From assembly GCA_964624475.1 (NCBI GenBank), contig CAZUYC010000136.1, positions 62,001 through 126,000 of the forward strand: 64,000 bases of DNA. The letters run 5' to 3'. Positions within the stretch are counted from its first letter, which is position 1. Each line of letters begins with the position of its first letter. The translations under genes and the position numbers were made by a program. The stretch comes from CAZUYC01 sp964624475 (lineage in GTDB: Bacteria; Myxococcota_A; UBA9160; SMWR01). This document shows, in pieces, positions 34,053 to 46,679 of this stretch. The notes below the pieces were generated by a model that was not told the DNA's origin, did no database searches, and was given only the letters and a program-made list of their open reading frames with translations.

Positions 34053-34799
34053 TCAGGCCTCCGCGAGGATCAGGATCCGCTGGCAGCGCCCGCAGGTCAC
34101 CAGCCGCTCGCGGCCCAGGAGCTCGACGAAGCGCTGCGGCGGGATGTCGACCCGGCAGCCGGTGCAGATCTCGCGCGTCACGATCACGACCGCGGGACGC
34201 TTGCGCGAAGCGATCCGCTCGTAGAGCTCGACGTGGTCCCGCTCTACCCGCTCGCACGCCCCCGCCCGCCGCCCCCGCAGCTCGGCGATCCCACCGGCGA
34301 GTTCCGTCTCCCGCGCCGCGAGGGTGCGCGCTCCCACCAGCGCCCGCTCGCCGGACGCCTTGGCCTCGCCCTCCGCGACAGCGACCGCCGCGCCGCAGGT
34401 CTCGATGGCCTCCATCGCCTCGAGGATCCGGGTCTCGCAGCGCGAGACCGCCGCGCGCGCGTGGTCGATCTCCCGCAGCAGCGCGGTGTAGGCCTCGTTC
34501 GTCTTGACCTGGAACTGCTGGCCTTCGAGCCGGGCCCGGGTCGCCTCGTGGTCCTGGTGCTCCCGCTCGGCCTGGCGCTGCGTGAGCTCCGCCGAGCGCA
34601 ACGCCTCGCGGCCGGCGGCGAGCCGCTCCTCGGCGACGACCTGCTGCGCGGCCAGGGCCTCGCGGCGCGCGGGCAGCGCCCGGTACTCCTGCTCGAGCGT
34701 CGCCAGCTCGTCGTCGAGCTTCTGGAGCTCGATCAGGCGCCGGAGGCCTTCGACCAAGGGGACCTCGCCGCGTTTCCGCCGTCGGAGCATTTGTAGCAT
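34053..34799 (-). CDS. coiled-coil protein with C4 zinc ribbon (COG1579 type)
   Basis: A 248-residue protein: a long coiled coil (about 15-185; LRRLIELQKLDDELATLEQEY, RREALAAQQVVAEERLAAGREAL) and a C-terminal zinc ribbon with CTGC (about 202) and CGRC (about 237). This is the widespread COG1579 family, proposed to bind nucleic acid or act with ribosome quality systems; the role is not settled. The start is ATG 34799 or, three codons in, ATG 34790. The divergent sulfotransferase gene begins 10-20 bp away, so no room remains for two separate promoters between them. Confidence 0.82.
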   Translation of the reverse strand: MLQMLRRRKRGEVPLVEGLRRLIELQKLDDELATLEQEYRALPARREALAAQQVVAEERLAAGREALRSAELTQRQAEREHQDHEATRARLEGQQFQVKTNEAYTALLREIDHARAAVSRCETRILEAMEAIETCGAAVAVAEGEAKASGERALVGARTLAARETELAGGIAELRGRRAGACERVERDHVELYERIASRKRPAVVIVTREICTGCRVDIPPQRFVELLGRERLVTCGRCQRILILAEA

Positions 34800-34809
34800 G
34801 ATCGCGGGC

Positions 34810-35562
34810 ATGAGTGCGCAGGGCGCCACGCCGGGGCCTCCGCCTCCCACGCTCGTCGTGGGCATGCACGGCTCCGGAACCTCGATCCTGGCGGAGATCC
34901 TCGACCGCTTCGGGCTCTTCCTCGGCATCGACGCCGAGCACTGCGAAAACTCCTTCTTCCGGGAGGAGGTGGCCGAGGCCATCGCCTTCGGGCGCGAGGA
35001 CCGCTGGGCCAGCCTCCCCCTCCCGTCGCTGGACGAGGTGATGGCTTGCGAGGTACGCGCGCGCGCGCGGATCGAGCGCGAGTGGCTGGCCCGCTACCGC
35101 GCGCTGGGCTACGACGGCTCCGGGCCCTGGGGCTTCAAAGATCCGCGCAGCTGCGTGCTGCTGCCGCTCTACCTCGCGATCTTCCCCGACGCCCGGGTGC
35201 TCCACATCGCGCGCGACCCGGACGACGTCGCGGCGTCGCTCTCGCGCAAGCGCAAGCGCGGGGTCGGCGTGCGGCGCGACCCCGACCACTGGAGGGAGCT
35301 CGCGCTCGCCTACACCGCGCGCGTGCGCTGGTGCGCCGAGCGGCATCCGAACCCCTGGCTCGAGACGGGCTACGAGGCGCTCTGCCGCGAGCCCGCGCGC
35401 GTGCTGCGCGGCGTCTTCGACTTCGTCGGGATCGCGTTCTCCGACGCCGCGGAGCGATACGCCAAGGCGCGGGTCCACGACCGCGACGTCGGGACGGCGC
35501 GGCGGAGCTCGCTCGCGTGGAGGCTCGAGCGGCTGGGTGCGCGCCTCCTCGGGCGCCGCTGA
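34810..35562 (+). CDS. sulfotransferase family protein
   Basis: A 250-residue PAPS-dependent sulfotransferase-type protein. The 5'-phosphosulfate loop is VVGMHGSGTSIL (about 17-28) and the 3'-phosphate segment VLHIARDPDDVAASL (about 133-147). WGFKDPRSCVLLP is the conserved helix/strand between them. Such proteins sulfate surface polysaccharides, glycolipids or metabolites; the acceptor is unknown. ATG at 34810 is preferred; ATG 34798 would overlap the start codon of the divergent gene. The flippase follows by 8 bp, so it probably starts a surface-glycan operon. Confidence 0.82.
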   Translation: MSAQGATPGPPPPTLVVGMHGSGTSILAEILDRFGLFLGIDAEHCENSFFREEVAEAIAFGREDRWASLPLPSLDEVMACEVRARARIEREWLARYRALGYDGSGPWGFKDPRSCVLLPLYLAIFPDARVLHIARDPDDVAASLSRKRKRGVGVRRDPDHWRELALAYTARVRWCAERHPNPWLETGYEALCREPARVLRGVFDFVGIAFSDAAERYAKARVHDRDVGTARRSSLAWRLERLGARLLGRR

Positions 35563-35570
35563 GGCCCGGC

Positions 35571-36899
35571 ATGCCCCGCTTCAGCCGCGACCTCGCCCAC
35601 ACGCTCCTCGCGCAGGGGCCCGTGCTGGTCTTCGGGGTCGCGACGAGCGTGCTCACGGCGCGCGCTCTCGGGCCGGACGCGCGCGGCGTGTGGGCGCTCT
35701 GCTTCCTGATCGCGCAGACCGCCGTCGTCGCGGCGGAGCTGAATCTCGGGCAGTCACTCGTCTTCCACGTGGGTCGCCGGGGGCTCGCGCCCGGACGGGC
35801 GCTCGGGGCGCTGTTGCCGCTGCTCGCCCTCCTCTGCGTCTGCGTCTTCGCGGGAATCCGCTGGCTCGAAGCGCCGCTGCTCGCGACCTTCGCGGAGCTG
35901 CGGCCCGAGGCGCTGCGCCTCGCGGGGGGCCTGGCCCCGCTCCTCCTCGCGAACTCGGTCCTGACCGAGTTCTTCCGCGCGCTCGACCGCCTCGATCTCT
36001 TCAACCTCTGCCGCAACCTCGAGCCGGGAAGCCGGCTCGCAGCGCTCGCGCTGGCCTTCGCGTTCGGCGCCGGGCTCGAGCCGGCGCTGCTCGCGGCGGT
36101 CGTGGCCGAGGCCGTGATCCTCCCGGTCCAGCTTGCGCTCGCCGCGCGCCTCGCCCGGCCGACGCTGCGCGGTGCCGCGGGCGCCGTCGGCGGGCTCCTC
36201 GCCTACGGGGCCCGCGTGCAGGGCGCCGTCGCGCTCGGCCACGTGGACCAGCGCCTCGCGGGCTTCATCGTCGCCTATTTCACGGCGACGGCCGACCTCG
36301 CCTTCTACGCCATCGCCGAGGGCCTGGTCCTCGCGGTGCTGGCCGTGCCCACCCTCGTCGGAAACGTGCTGCAGCCGAAGATCGCGCGGCAGAGCGACGC
36401 CGACGCGGCGCGCATGACCGCGGCCACCTGTCGGAGCACGCTCTTCCTCGCGCTCGCCCTTTGCCTGGCGATCGCCGCCGCGGTCCGGCCGCTCGTCGAG
36501 CTCCTCTACGGCGCCGCGTACCTGCCGTCCGTCGCGGTGGTGCTGGCGCTCCTCCCCGTCGCCGTGGCGCGCTCGGGCCTGCGCATCCTCTCGCGCTACC
36601 TGCTGGTGGCGAACCGCGTCCGGATCCTCGCGGCGGCGAGCGGGGTCGCGCTCGCGCTGCACGCGGCGCTCCTCCTCGCGCTCGTGCCGGGGCAGGGGAT
36701 CGTCGGCGCGGCGCTCGCGACGAGCCTCGGCCACGCGGCCCAGCTCGCCCTCGTGGTCGCCGCCTTCCGCCGCCTGACCGGCGTGCCGCTGCGCCAGCTG
36801 CTCGTGGTCGATCGCAGCGACCTCCTGCGGCTGGCCCGCGGAGGCCGGGAGGCGCTCGCGCTCCGCGCGCTGTGGCCCGCGGGCGGCGGGCGACGCTGA
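35571..36899 (+). CDS. polysaccharide flippase (Wzx/MATE-like)
   Basis: A 442-residue membrane protein with about 12 helices. It begins with the typical LLAQGPVLVFGVATSVLTARALGPDARGVWAL region (about 12-43) and has the second-half helices ARVQGAVALGHVDQRLAGFIV. This is the PST/MOP superfamily fold that flips lipid-linked glycans across the inner membrane. It sits between a sulfotransferase and a methyltransferase, so it probably exports a modified sugar. ATG at 35571; next gene after 3 bp. Confidence 0.84.
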   Translation: MPRFSRDLAHTLLAQGPVLVFGVATSVLTARALGPDARGVWALCFLIAQTAVVAAELNLGQSLVFHVGRRGLAPGRALGALLPLLALLCVCVFAGIRWLEAPLLATFAELRPEALRLAGGLAPLLLANSVLTEFFRALDRLDLFNLCRNLEPGSRLAALALAFAFGAGLEPALLAAVVAEAVILPVQLALAARLARPTLRGAAGAVGGLLAYGARVQGAVALGHVDQRLAGFIVAYFTATADLAFYAIAEGLVLAVLAVPTLVGNVLQPKIARQSDADAARMTAATCRSTLFLALALCLAIAAAVRPLVELLYGAAYLPSVAVVLALLPVAVARSGLRILSRYLLVANRVRILAAASGVALALHAALLLALVPGQGIVGAALATSLGHAAQLALVVAAFRRLTGVPLRQLLVVDRSDLLRLARGGREALALRALWPAGGGRR

Positions 36900-36902
36900 C
36901 CC

Positions 36903-37766
36903 GTGCGGGCTCGGCTGCGTGGGCTCCTCGGAGCGATCGCCCTGGCCTTCGACCGGAGCTACCTCGCGTTCGAACGCCGCCGTCAGCGCCGCACGCGCTG
37001 CTTGCGCCTCGTCCCCGACCTCGCGCATCGCCGCGGCGGGAAGTCCGGTTACGGCGAGTGGTGCTGGGCGATCGGGATCTTCCAGGGCCTGATCCATGCG
37101 CACCTCCCGCGCCGCGACGCGCCGCGCATCCTCGACGTCGGCTGCGGCACGGGGCTCCTCGCGGTGGCGAGCGAGCCCTTCCTCGGCGACGAGGGTCGCT
37201 ACCTCGGGATCGACGTGAGCCGCGCCGACGTCGAGTTCTGCCGCGCGCACTACCCGGCACCGGCCTTCTCCTTCCAGCTCCTCGAGGCGCGCAACGCCGC
37301 CTACGCGCCGGAGCGCCCGCTCGAGCGACGGCCCTGGGAGGTGGCCGACGAGACCATCGATCTCGCGACCGCGCTCTCCGTCTGGACGCACCTCGCCGAG
37401 GAGGACGCGCTCTTCTACTTCCGCGAGCTCGACCGCGTGCTGCGCCCGGGCGGCCGCGCGATCGTGACCTGCTTCCTGCTGGACGCGGCGTACCGCGCGA
37501 GCCTCCCGCGCGAGCCCGCTGCGCGGGGCCGACTCCACCTGACCGACGCGGCGCGCTGGGTCTTCGACGTCCCCGCGCGCGGCTCGCGCGACTGGCTCCA
37601 CCCGGCCTGGGCGCAGGTTCCCGAGGAGGCGATCGGCTTGCGCCCCGAGGGCCTCGAGCGCATGCGCGCCGGCACGCGCCTGCGCCTGCTCGAATCGCAC
37701 CCCGGCACCTGGAAGGAGGCGCCGGGGCTCTACTTCCAGGACGTCCTCGTGCTCGCGCGGGAGTGA
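36903..37766 (+). CDS. SAM-dependent methyltransferase
   Basis: A 287-residue class I methyltransferase. Motif I is ILDVGCGTGLLAVASEPF (about 77-94); the acidic end of strand 2 is YLGIDVSRADVEFCR (about 101-115), and strand 4 IDLATALSVWTHL (about 155-167) precedes LDRVLRPGGRAIVTCFL. The acceptor is unknown; given the neighbours it may methylate a sugar or lipid of the glycan. Start GTG at 36903, three bp after the flippase. It converges on the glycosyltransferase gene. Confidence 0.85.
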   Translation: MRARLRGLLGAIALAFDRSYLAFERRRQRRTRCLRLVPDLAHRRGGKSGYGEWCWAIGIFQGLIHAHLPRRDAPRILDVGCGTGLLAVASEPFLGDEGRYLGIDVSRADVEFCRAHYPAPAFSFQLLEARNAAYAPERPLERRPWEVADETIDLATALSVWTHLAEEDALFYFRELDRVLRPGGRAIVTCFLLDAAYRASLPREPAARGRLHLTDAARWVFDVPARGSRDWLHPAWAQVPEEAIGLRPEGLERMRAGTRLRLLESHPGTWKEAPGLYFQDVLVLARE

Positions 37767-37774
37767 GACCCTCC

Positions 37775-39754
37775 CTACGCCGCGAAGCCCAGGAAGAGGG
37801 TCCCCGCGCAGAGCGTCCACCAGCCGGCGAGGGCGGCGCGAGCCAGCGTGAAGCCGCGGCGGGCCAGCGCCGCGTCGAGGGCGCGCGCGCCCTGGGCGAA
37901 CCAGACGGCGAGCGCGGGCGCCACGGGGAGCAGGTAGGCGGCCTTGGCCTGCGCGAAGAACGGCAGGCGCAGCGTCAGGTAGAGGAAGGCCAGCGCCACG
38001 CTCCAGGCGGCGAGCAGCAGGAAGGCGTGCGCCACGCGCCGCCGCGGGTCGGGGTCCGCCACCGCGAGGCGCACGCCGACGAGGCAGCCCGCGAGCAGGC
38101 ACAGCGTCGCCGGCACGGCGGCGAGGTAGCCCGCCGACATGTGGTCGTAGCTCCAGAAATCGTGACGCCGGGCCGGATCGGTGCGGCCGGCGATGAAGCC
38201 ATCGCCCCAGAAGGTCGAGTAGAGCGAGTCCCAGAAGGAGCGGAAGCCCGCGAGGTAGGGGTGGGCGAGGGCCTCGCCGAAGCTCGCGTAGTAGGCGGGC
38301 GTGTGGAAGCCGGGCTGCTGCCACCAGCGCTGGTCGTCGCCGGGGAGGCTCCAGTTGCCGATCAGCGGGTCGCCGAGGAGCACCCAGCTGCGCGCGTAGA
38401 ACCAGCCGGCGACGAGCGCGACCACCGCGACGAGCGCGGCCGCGACCCCGGCGGCGCGCCACGCACCCGCGCGATCGATGGCGAACACGCGCGCGCCCAG
38501 CGCGAGCGCCGCGGCCGGAACCAGCAGGACCGCCGTGAACTTGGTGAGCGCCGCGAGGCCGAGCACGAGCCCGAGCGCGGCGATGCGGCCGGGGCCGAGC
38601 CGCGGTGCGAGCGCCGCCTCGACGCCGAGCCAGAGTGCCGCGCCCGCGAGGGCGGCGTGGAGCGGCTCGTTCGAGAAGTAGGCGGCGCTGTAGAGGTTCA
38701 CGGGCAGGACGGCGGCGAAGCCCACCGCGAGCAGCTGCGCGGGCAGATCGCCCGCGAGCAGCCGACGCGCGAGGAGCCAGCTCGCCACGACCACCCCGAA
38801 GCCGCCGAGGAAGGGGAGGAGCTTGGTCGCCGCCCCGAGCGGCTCGCCGCTCGCCGGGAGCACGAGCGCCGAGAGCGCGTGGAAGAGCGGCGGGTGATAG
38901 GTGGACCAGCCGTCCGTCGCGAGCGGCAGGCTCGCCTTCTCGCGGATCCAGGCGGCGTAGAAGAGGTGGTGGCGCGCGTCGAAGCCCACGGCCGCCGGGA
39001 TGCGGGCCGCCTTCACCGCGAAGAGGTGGGCCCAGCCGGCGGCGGCGAGCGCGAGCGTGGCCGCCGGGAGCGCGGCGGCTCGGCCCGCCCCCGCGCGGCG
39101 GGCCGCGAGCCAGCCCAGAGCGCCGAGCGCGAAGAGGCCGCCGAGCGCACCGGCCAGGCGACGTACGGCTTCGATCGGCGTCTCGACGGCGAGCGCAGCC
39201 GGGTTGCGGCGCGTGTCGTCGGCTGCGATCGCGGCGCCGATCGGCTCGCCATCGATCCGCACGCGCCAGTCGGGGCCGCTCTCGAGCCCCGGAGCGCCTT
39301 CGGCGCGCAGCTCGAGGAGTGCTGGGCCCCGAGCATGCGCCACGTCGATGCGGATCTCGTTCGCGCCGGGGCGAAGCCAGGGCGTCGCGTCGATCTCCCG
39401 CGCCTGGCGCCAGCGCGCGCCGTCGTCCCGCGCGACCTCGGCGCCGTTCACGAAGAGCGCGAAGCCGCGCAGCGCGCGGACGCGCAGCCGCAGCGGCTCC
39501 GACCCCACCCGCTCGACGCTCCGCACGAAGCTCGTGACGGGCACTCGTTCCCGTCCCCACTGCTCGAGCGCCGCCGAGACGGGCCGGGGGGCCATCATCC
39601 AGGGCGAGCGTGGGCCGGGCGCCACGAAGGGGATCTCCGGGGAGAGGGCGCAGCGCGCCGCCACCGCGGCGAGCGGCAGCGCCACGGCGAGAGCGACCGC
39701 TGCCGCCCGGGCCGCGACCGCCCGACTCGTGCTCCGACCGGCGCCCGAGCCCAC
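37775..39754 (-). CDS. GT-C/PMT-like membrane glycosyltransferase
   Basis: A polytopic protein of about 659 residues with an N-terminal extracytoplasmic galactose-binding-like stretch (about 55-180; LRVRALRGFALFVNGAEVARD, GANEIRIDVAHARGPALLEL) and about 11 membrane helices. The GT-C landmark AVGFDARHHLFYAAWIREK with TYHPPLFHALSAL follows. It probably uses a polyprenyl-phosphate sugar. The start is uncertain: GTG 39754 is preferred because the frame further upstream runs to an ATG overlapping the SurA gene start. It is oriented against the sulfotransferase/flippase group. Confidence 0.74.
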   Translation of the reverse strand: MGSGAGRSTSRAVAARAAAVALAVALPLAAVAARCALSPEIPFVAPGPRSPWMMAPRPVSAALEQWGRERVPVTSFVRSVERVGSEPLRLRVRALRGFALFVNGAEVARDDGARWRQAREIDATPWLRPGANEIRIDVAHARGPALLELRAEGAPGLESGPDWRVRIDGEPIGAAIAADDTRRNPAALAVETPIEAVRRLAGALGGLFALGALGWLAARRAGAGRAAALPAATLALAAAGWAHLFAVKAARIPAAVGFDARHHLFYAAWIREKASLPLATDGWSTYHPPLFHALSALVLPASGEPLGAATKLLPFLGGFGVVVASWLLARRLLAGDLPAQLLAVGFAAVLPVNLYSAAYFSNEPLHAALAGAALWLGVEAALAPRLGPGRIAALGLVLGLAALTKFTAVLLVPAAALALGARVFAIDRAGAWRAAGVAAALVAVVALVAGWFYARSWVLLGDPLIGNWSLPGDDQRWWQQPGFHTPAYYASFGEALAHPYLAGFRSFWDSLYSTFWGDGFIAGRTDPARRHDFWSYDHMSAGYLAAVPATLCLLAGCLVGVRLAVADPDPRRRVAHAFLLLAAWSVALAFLYLTLRLPFFAQAKAAYLLPVAPALAVWFAQGARALDAALARRGFTLARAALAGWWTLCAGTLFLGFAA

Positions 39755-39866
39755 CGGCGACGCAGGGTAGCCGCCCGCGCCCCGCCGCGAGAGGCGCCGA
39801 CCGGCCCGCGCCTCGCAGGCGGAGAGCGCAGGGCTATCCTCTGCCCTTTCCAGCGAGGTTTGCGCC

Positions 39867-40921
39867 ATGCCGCGCCGCGCCCGGGCCCTGCCCCTGCTCC
39901 TCGCGCTCCTCGCCCCGGCGTCCCGCGCCGACGAGGTGGTGACGGACGGCATCGCGGCGCAAGTGGGGACCGAGGTGGTGCTGGTCTCGGAGGTGATGGA
40001 GATCGTGGGCCCGGTCGAGGCCGAGGCTCGCGCGCAGGGCGTGCCCGAGGCGGAGCTCGCGAAGCTGCGCGCGGAGGCCCTCGAGCAGCTGATCGAGCGA
40101 CGCCTGCTCGCCACCGTGGTCAAGGATTCCCAGCTCCAGGTGAGCGAGGGCGACATCGACGAGGCGATCGAGGGGATCGCCGCGGAGAACGGGCTCAACC
40201 TCGAGCAGCTGCGCGCGAGCCTCGGCTCCCACGGCATCGGCTGGGACGAGTACCGCGACCGCATCAAGACGGAGATGGAGCGGCAGAAGGTCGTCGGCAC
40301 CATGGTGGGCTCGCAGGTCCAGGTCGAGGAGGGCGAGGTGCGCGCTCTCTACGCGGAGCTCTACGCGGAGCAACCCCAGGGCGGCGAGACCGTCCACGTG
40401 CGCCAGATCCTCGTCCTCGGCGGCGAGGGAGCTCCGCGCGACGTCGCGACGGCCTGTGCGCTCGGCCGCGACGCCGCCGCCCGGATCGCGAAGGGAGAGC
40501 CCTTCGAGAAGCTCGCGGAGGAGATCTCGGCGGCCGCGCCGCAGCAAGGCGGCGACATCGGCTGGCTCCACGCGGACTCGATTGCGGGCTGGATGAAGCA
40601 GGCGATGGCAACGCTCGAACCCGGCTCGGTGAGCCCCGTGATCGAGCTCCCGTTCGGCTGCACGATCCTCAAGCTCGTCGAGCGCCGGGACTACGAGCCG
40701 GTCAGCTTCGAGGCGGCCAAGGCACCCCTCGAGCAGGAGCTGCGCCAGCGCAAGGTCATGGAGAAGTACCGCGAGTGGATGGAGGGCCTGCGCAAGCGGA
40801 TCTTCATCGAGCGCCGCGGCTACTTCGCGCAGGCCGCGAGCTTCGCCGCTCCGCGCCCCGCCCCGGGCATCCTCGCCAGCGACGCGCCCCCCGCCGCCGC
40901 GGAGGAGCCGCCCGCGTCCCC

Positions 40922-40925
<4 letters not shown>
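39867..40925 (+). CDS. SurA-like periplasmic peptidyl-prolyl isomerase
   Basis: A 352-residue secreted chaperone. A signal peptide covers about 1-22 (ALPLLLALLAPASRA). Then comes the SurA N-terminal helical domain (about 23-160; QVGTEVVLVSEVMEI, LEQLIERRLLATVVKDSQL) and one parvulin domain (about 175-270; VHVRQILVLGGEGA, EPFEKLAEEIS, GGDIGWLHAD). The usual second parvulin domain is absent. A C-terminal helix and a Pro/Ala tail close the protein. It assists outer membrane protein folding. The ATG at 39867 is preceded by a TATCCT box. Its stop overlaps the likely uvrA GTG start. Confidence 0.87.
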
Positions 40926-43936
<3,011 letters not shown>

Positions 43937-43944
43937 GCGCGCGG

Positions 43945-44841
43945 CTACTTCTCGAGCTCCTCCCGGATCGAGTACATGAGCTGGCGAGCGTCGACGATGT
44001 AGGCGTCGAGGTTGCGGCGGTGGTTCGCCATGAGACCGGCGGGGCTGCCGTCGAGGACGACCACGGGCTTCATCGCGGCCGACCGGCCGAGGGAGTCCGC
44101 GACGTGGTCGAAGAGCTCGAGCACGGAGGGGCGGCTGGCGAGGTCGGCCGCGTACTCGCGCCGGACCGCGCGCGTCAGGTGGTGCATGACGTGGGCGAAG
44201 CCCTGAGCGTGGTAGAAGTAGTCGTCCGTCGCGAGGAAGGGGGGGTCGTCGCGGAGCAGGTTCGCGTGCGCGTCGCCGAGCAGGTCGCTCCAGATCTGGA
44301 AGAGGCGGATCAGCTCCACGTTGCGCCGGTTGATGGGCTTCGAGGCCGGCGGCGTCGCCTCGAGCCCGGCGACGTAGCGGCGCAGCCCGTCGGCCCCGTC
44401 GCGGAAGCGCGACTCCGCCGACGGAAACCAGAAGCGCCGCTCGTCGTTGCGCAGCATCGTGTCCGCGGCGACGAGGTTCGCGTCGTACTCGGTCGACGAG
44501 ACCTTCGTCAGGTGGTCGCGAAGCACGCGCGCGCTCTCGCGCGCCGCCTGGATGATCCCGAGCTGCCGGTTCGAGTTGTTGTCCGCCCAGAGCCCGGGGC
44601 CCCAGAAGAAGAGATCGTTCGGCCGCCAGCCCGTGACGCCATCGAGCTCGCGCTCGACGAGCGCCGCGAGGGTCGTCGCGAAGGCCTCGCCGCCCGCGAT
44701 CGTCCGCTCGAGTGGATAGGCGGCGTCCACGTCGAAGCCCAGGACGTTGTGGCGCTTCTGGCCGAAGTGGAGCACGAGCGGCCCGATCGGAAAGATCGCG
44801 AGCGCGACGAGCACGACCAGGCTGCGCAGCAGGATCGCCAT
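43945..44841 (-). CDS. DUF2333-family membrane protein
   Basis: A 298-residue protein with one N-terminal membrane helix (about 5-25; SLVVLVALAIFPIGPLVLHFG) and a soluble helical domain. Conserved-looking stretches GWRPNDLFFWGPGLWADNNSN (about 72-91) and FYHAQGFAHVMHHLTRAV fit DUF2333 (COG5345). Function unknown. ATG at 44841. It ends 9 bp from the convergent uvrA gene. Confidence 0.78.
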   Translation of the reverse strand: MAILLRSLVVLVALAIFPIGPLVLHFGQKRHNVLGFDVDAAYPLERTIAGGEAFATTLAALVERELDGVTGWRPNDLFFWGPGLWADNNSNRQLGIIQAARESARVLRDHLTKVSSTEYDANLVAADTMLRNDERRFWFPSAESRFRDGADGLRRYVAGLEATPPASKPINRRNVELIRLFQIWSDLLGDAHANLLRDDPPFLATDDYFYHAQGFAHVMHHLTRAVRREYAADLASRPSVLELFDHVADSLGRSAAMKPVVVLDGSPAGLMANHRRNLDAYIVDARQLMYSIREELEK

Positions 44842-44897
44842 TGCCGAGAGGCTAGGCGCCGCGGGCGCGCGGGTCGATGCAGCGGAGGCGCTGCACG

Positions 44898-46679
44898 TCA
44901 GCCTCCGATTCGATCCCCCGACGCAGAGCCGCGATCGAGCCTCGATTGCGTCGATCCGCGTCCCGAGAGGGCCCGCGAGCCGGACGCCGCGAGCACCGCG
45001 GCGAGGAGCGCGGTCGCGAGCGGACCGAGGGCCGGCACCGCCGACGCCGTGAAGACGACGAGCTCGGGCGGGCTCGAGCCCTCGCGGCTCGAGTAGAACA
45101 CGCTGTTCGAGGAGGTGCTCGAGAGCCCGAAGCAGAAGGTCCCCTCTCCGGTCACGGCCGAGCTCACGTCGAACTCGACCCAGGTGCCCGGAAAGGCCGT
45201 CCCGACGCTTTCCAGCAGCGTGCTCCCCACGCCCGGCGCGTTCGCAAAGGTGAGGGTCGCCTCGTCCCAGCCGCATGGGGCGACGGTGATCGCGCCGCCC
45301 TGCACGCTCGGATCCTCGACGAAGAGGCGGAGGCTGGCGCGCAGGACGCGGCGGCCGCCGAGGCCCAGGACGTCGAAGCGCAGGTAGCTCTGGACGCTGC
45401 TGGTCGCGTCGAGGCGCGCCCGCAGGCTGGGGCTGCTGCCGAAGTTCTGCGTCGGAGCCCCGGAGACCACGCGGGCGTCCGCCGTCGGCGTGAAGGTCGT
45501 GCTCGGGAGCGGGGGCAGGAGCTCCACGGCGGCGACCTCCGTGTACGAGCCCGAGCCCTGCGCGTTCGTCGCGACGAGGCCCACGTCGTAGGCGCCCCCG
45601 TCCGCGTAGACGTGGACCGGGTGCCGCTCGCTGGAGGTCGCCCCGTCGCCGAAGTCCCAGAGCCAGGCGGTCGGATGGTCCGCCGAGAGGTCGGCGAAGG
45701 CCACCTCGAGGGGAGCCCGCCCGCTGCGCGGAGTCGCGGAGAAGGCGGCGAGGGGCGCCGAGGGCGGCGCCGCGGGCACGAGCGCCTGCGGGAGCGAGAG
45801 GATCGCGGGCGCGGGGAGGGTGACGGGATTCGTCACGAGCGCGAGCACGTAGACGCGGATCTCGGTCTGGAAGACCTCGTAGTAGAGGAGCGCGGCGTCG
45901 CGCATCACCGACTCGCTCGAGAGGTCCCAGACGGGATTCGCGATCCCTTCGAGGTCCGGCGAGGCGTGAGGAAGGCCCCCATGGCCGCGCAGGGTGCCGA
46001 TGACCCCGGGGATCTCGAGCACCTCGGCCAGCGGAACCATGCCCAGGTCGTCGTGGGGGTGGTGGGCCACGACGAAGACGTTCTCGCCGGCGGCCGCCGC
46101 GGCCGTGGCGATCGCCAGCACCTGCGCGAGGTGCGCCGGGCTCACCGTGTTCCAGGCGCCGTTGGAATTGTTCAGGCCGATGAAACGCAGGCCCTCCCAG
46201 CCGGTGGCCGCGACGGCCCCGTTCTGCCCCCGCAGCTCGGCGCTCGAGACGTCCCAGACGCCCGCGGACGCGATGTGCTGCTCGTAGAGGGGCGTCCCGA
46301 ACTCGTCCTGGTCGCGGTTGCCCGGAACCGCGAGGAACGGGATCCCGTTCGCCGTGAGCTTCGCGTCCAGGGACTGCGCGTACTGGATCCACTGGGCCTC
46401 GTCGCGCGGGGCGGCGACGTGGTCACCCGCGATGAAGACGGCCGCCACGGCGTGGGGCAGGAGCGACCCCGGCTGGCCGGCCGCGGCGATCGCGGCGAGG
46501 ACCTGATCGAAGCGCGCGAGCTCCTCGGGATTCTTCGCCTGCACGTCGCTGATCTGGGCGAAGGCGAAGAGCGGCGGCTGCGCCTGCGCGCCGGCCGGGA
46601 CGAGCGCGAGCGGGATCGCCAGCCCGGCCAGGAGGGGCGCGCGCGCGCGGGACTTGCGGGCTGTCGTCTTTCCGGCCAC
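44898..46679 (-). CDS. secreted metallophosphoesterase with PKD and C-terminal anchor
   Basis: A 593-residue exported protein. A signal peptide covers about 1-34 (APLLAGLAIPLALVPAGAQAQ). The calcineurin-like phosphoesterase domain (about 35-300) has FAQISDVQA, FIAGDHVAAP, VPGNRDQDEFG, NNSNG and VAHHPHDD; the first Asp-x-His is replaced by Asp-x-Gln and the GDH motif has His where Asn is usual. A PKD domain follows (about 320-400; WLWDFGDGATSSERHPVHVY), then a DNRLRE-like beta domain, and the end is VPALGPLATALLAAVLAASG plus Arg, resembling a CTERM-type sorting anchor. Start GTG at 46679. Likely on the outer surface; substrate unknown. Confidence 0.75.
   Translation of the reverse strand: MAGKTTARKSRARAPLLAGLAIPLALVPAGAQAQPPLFAFAQISDVQAKNPEELARFDQVLAAIAAAGQPGSLLPHAVAAVFIAGDHVAAPRDEAQWIQYAQSLDAKLTANGIPFLAVPGNRDQDEFGTPLYEQHIASAGVWDVSSAELRGQNGAVAATGWEGLRFIGLNNSNGAWNTVSPAHLAQVLAIATAAAAAGENVFVVAHHPHDDLGMVPLAEVLEIPGVIGTLRGHGGLPHASPDLEGIANPVWDLSSESVMRDAALLYYEVFQTEIRVYVLALVTNPVTLPAPAILSLPQALVPAAPPSAPLAAFSATPRSGRAPLEVAFADLSADHPTAWLWDFGDGATSSERHPVHVYADGGAYDVGLVATNAQGSGSYTEVAAVELLPPLPSTTFTPTADARVVSGAPTQNFGSSPSLRARLDATSSVQSYLRFDVLGLGGRRVLRASLRLFVEDPSVQGGAITVAPCGWDEATLTFANAPGVGSTLLESVGTAFPGTWVEFDVSSAVTGEGTFCFGLSSTSSNSVFYSSREGSSPPELVVFTASAVPALGPLATALLAAVLAASGSRALSGRGSTQSRLDRGSASGDRIGG

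Noticed and set aside
35537..40921. Very long plus-strand open frame upstream of uvrA
   Set aside because: An open frame caused by high GC. It covers the sulfotransferase end, the flippase and methyltransferase and runs opposite the glycosyltransferase. Only its uvrA end is real.
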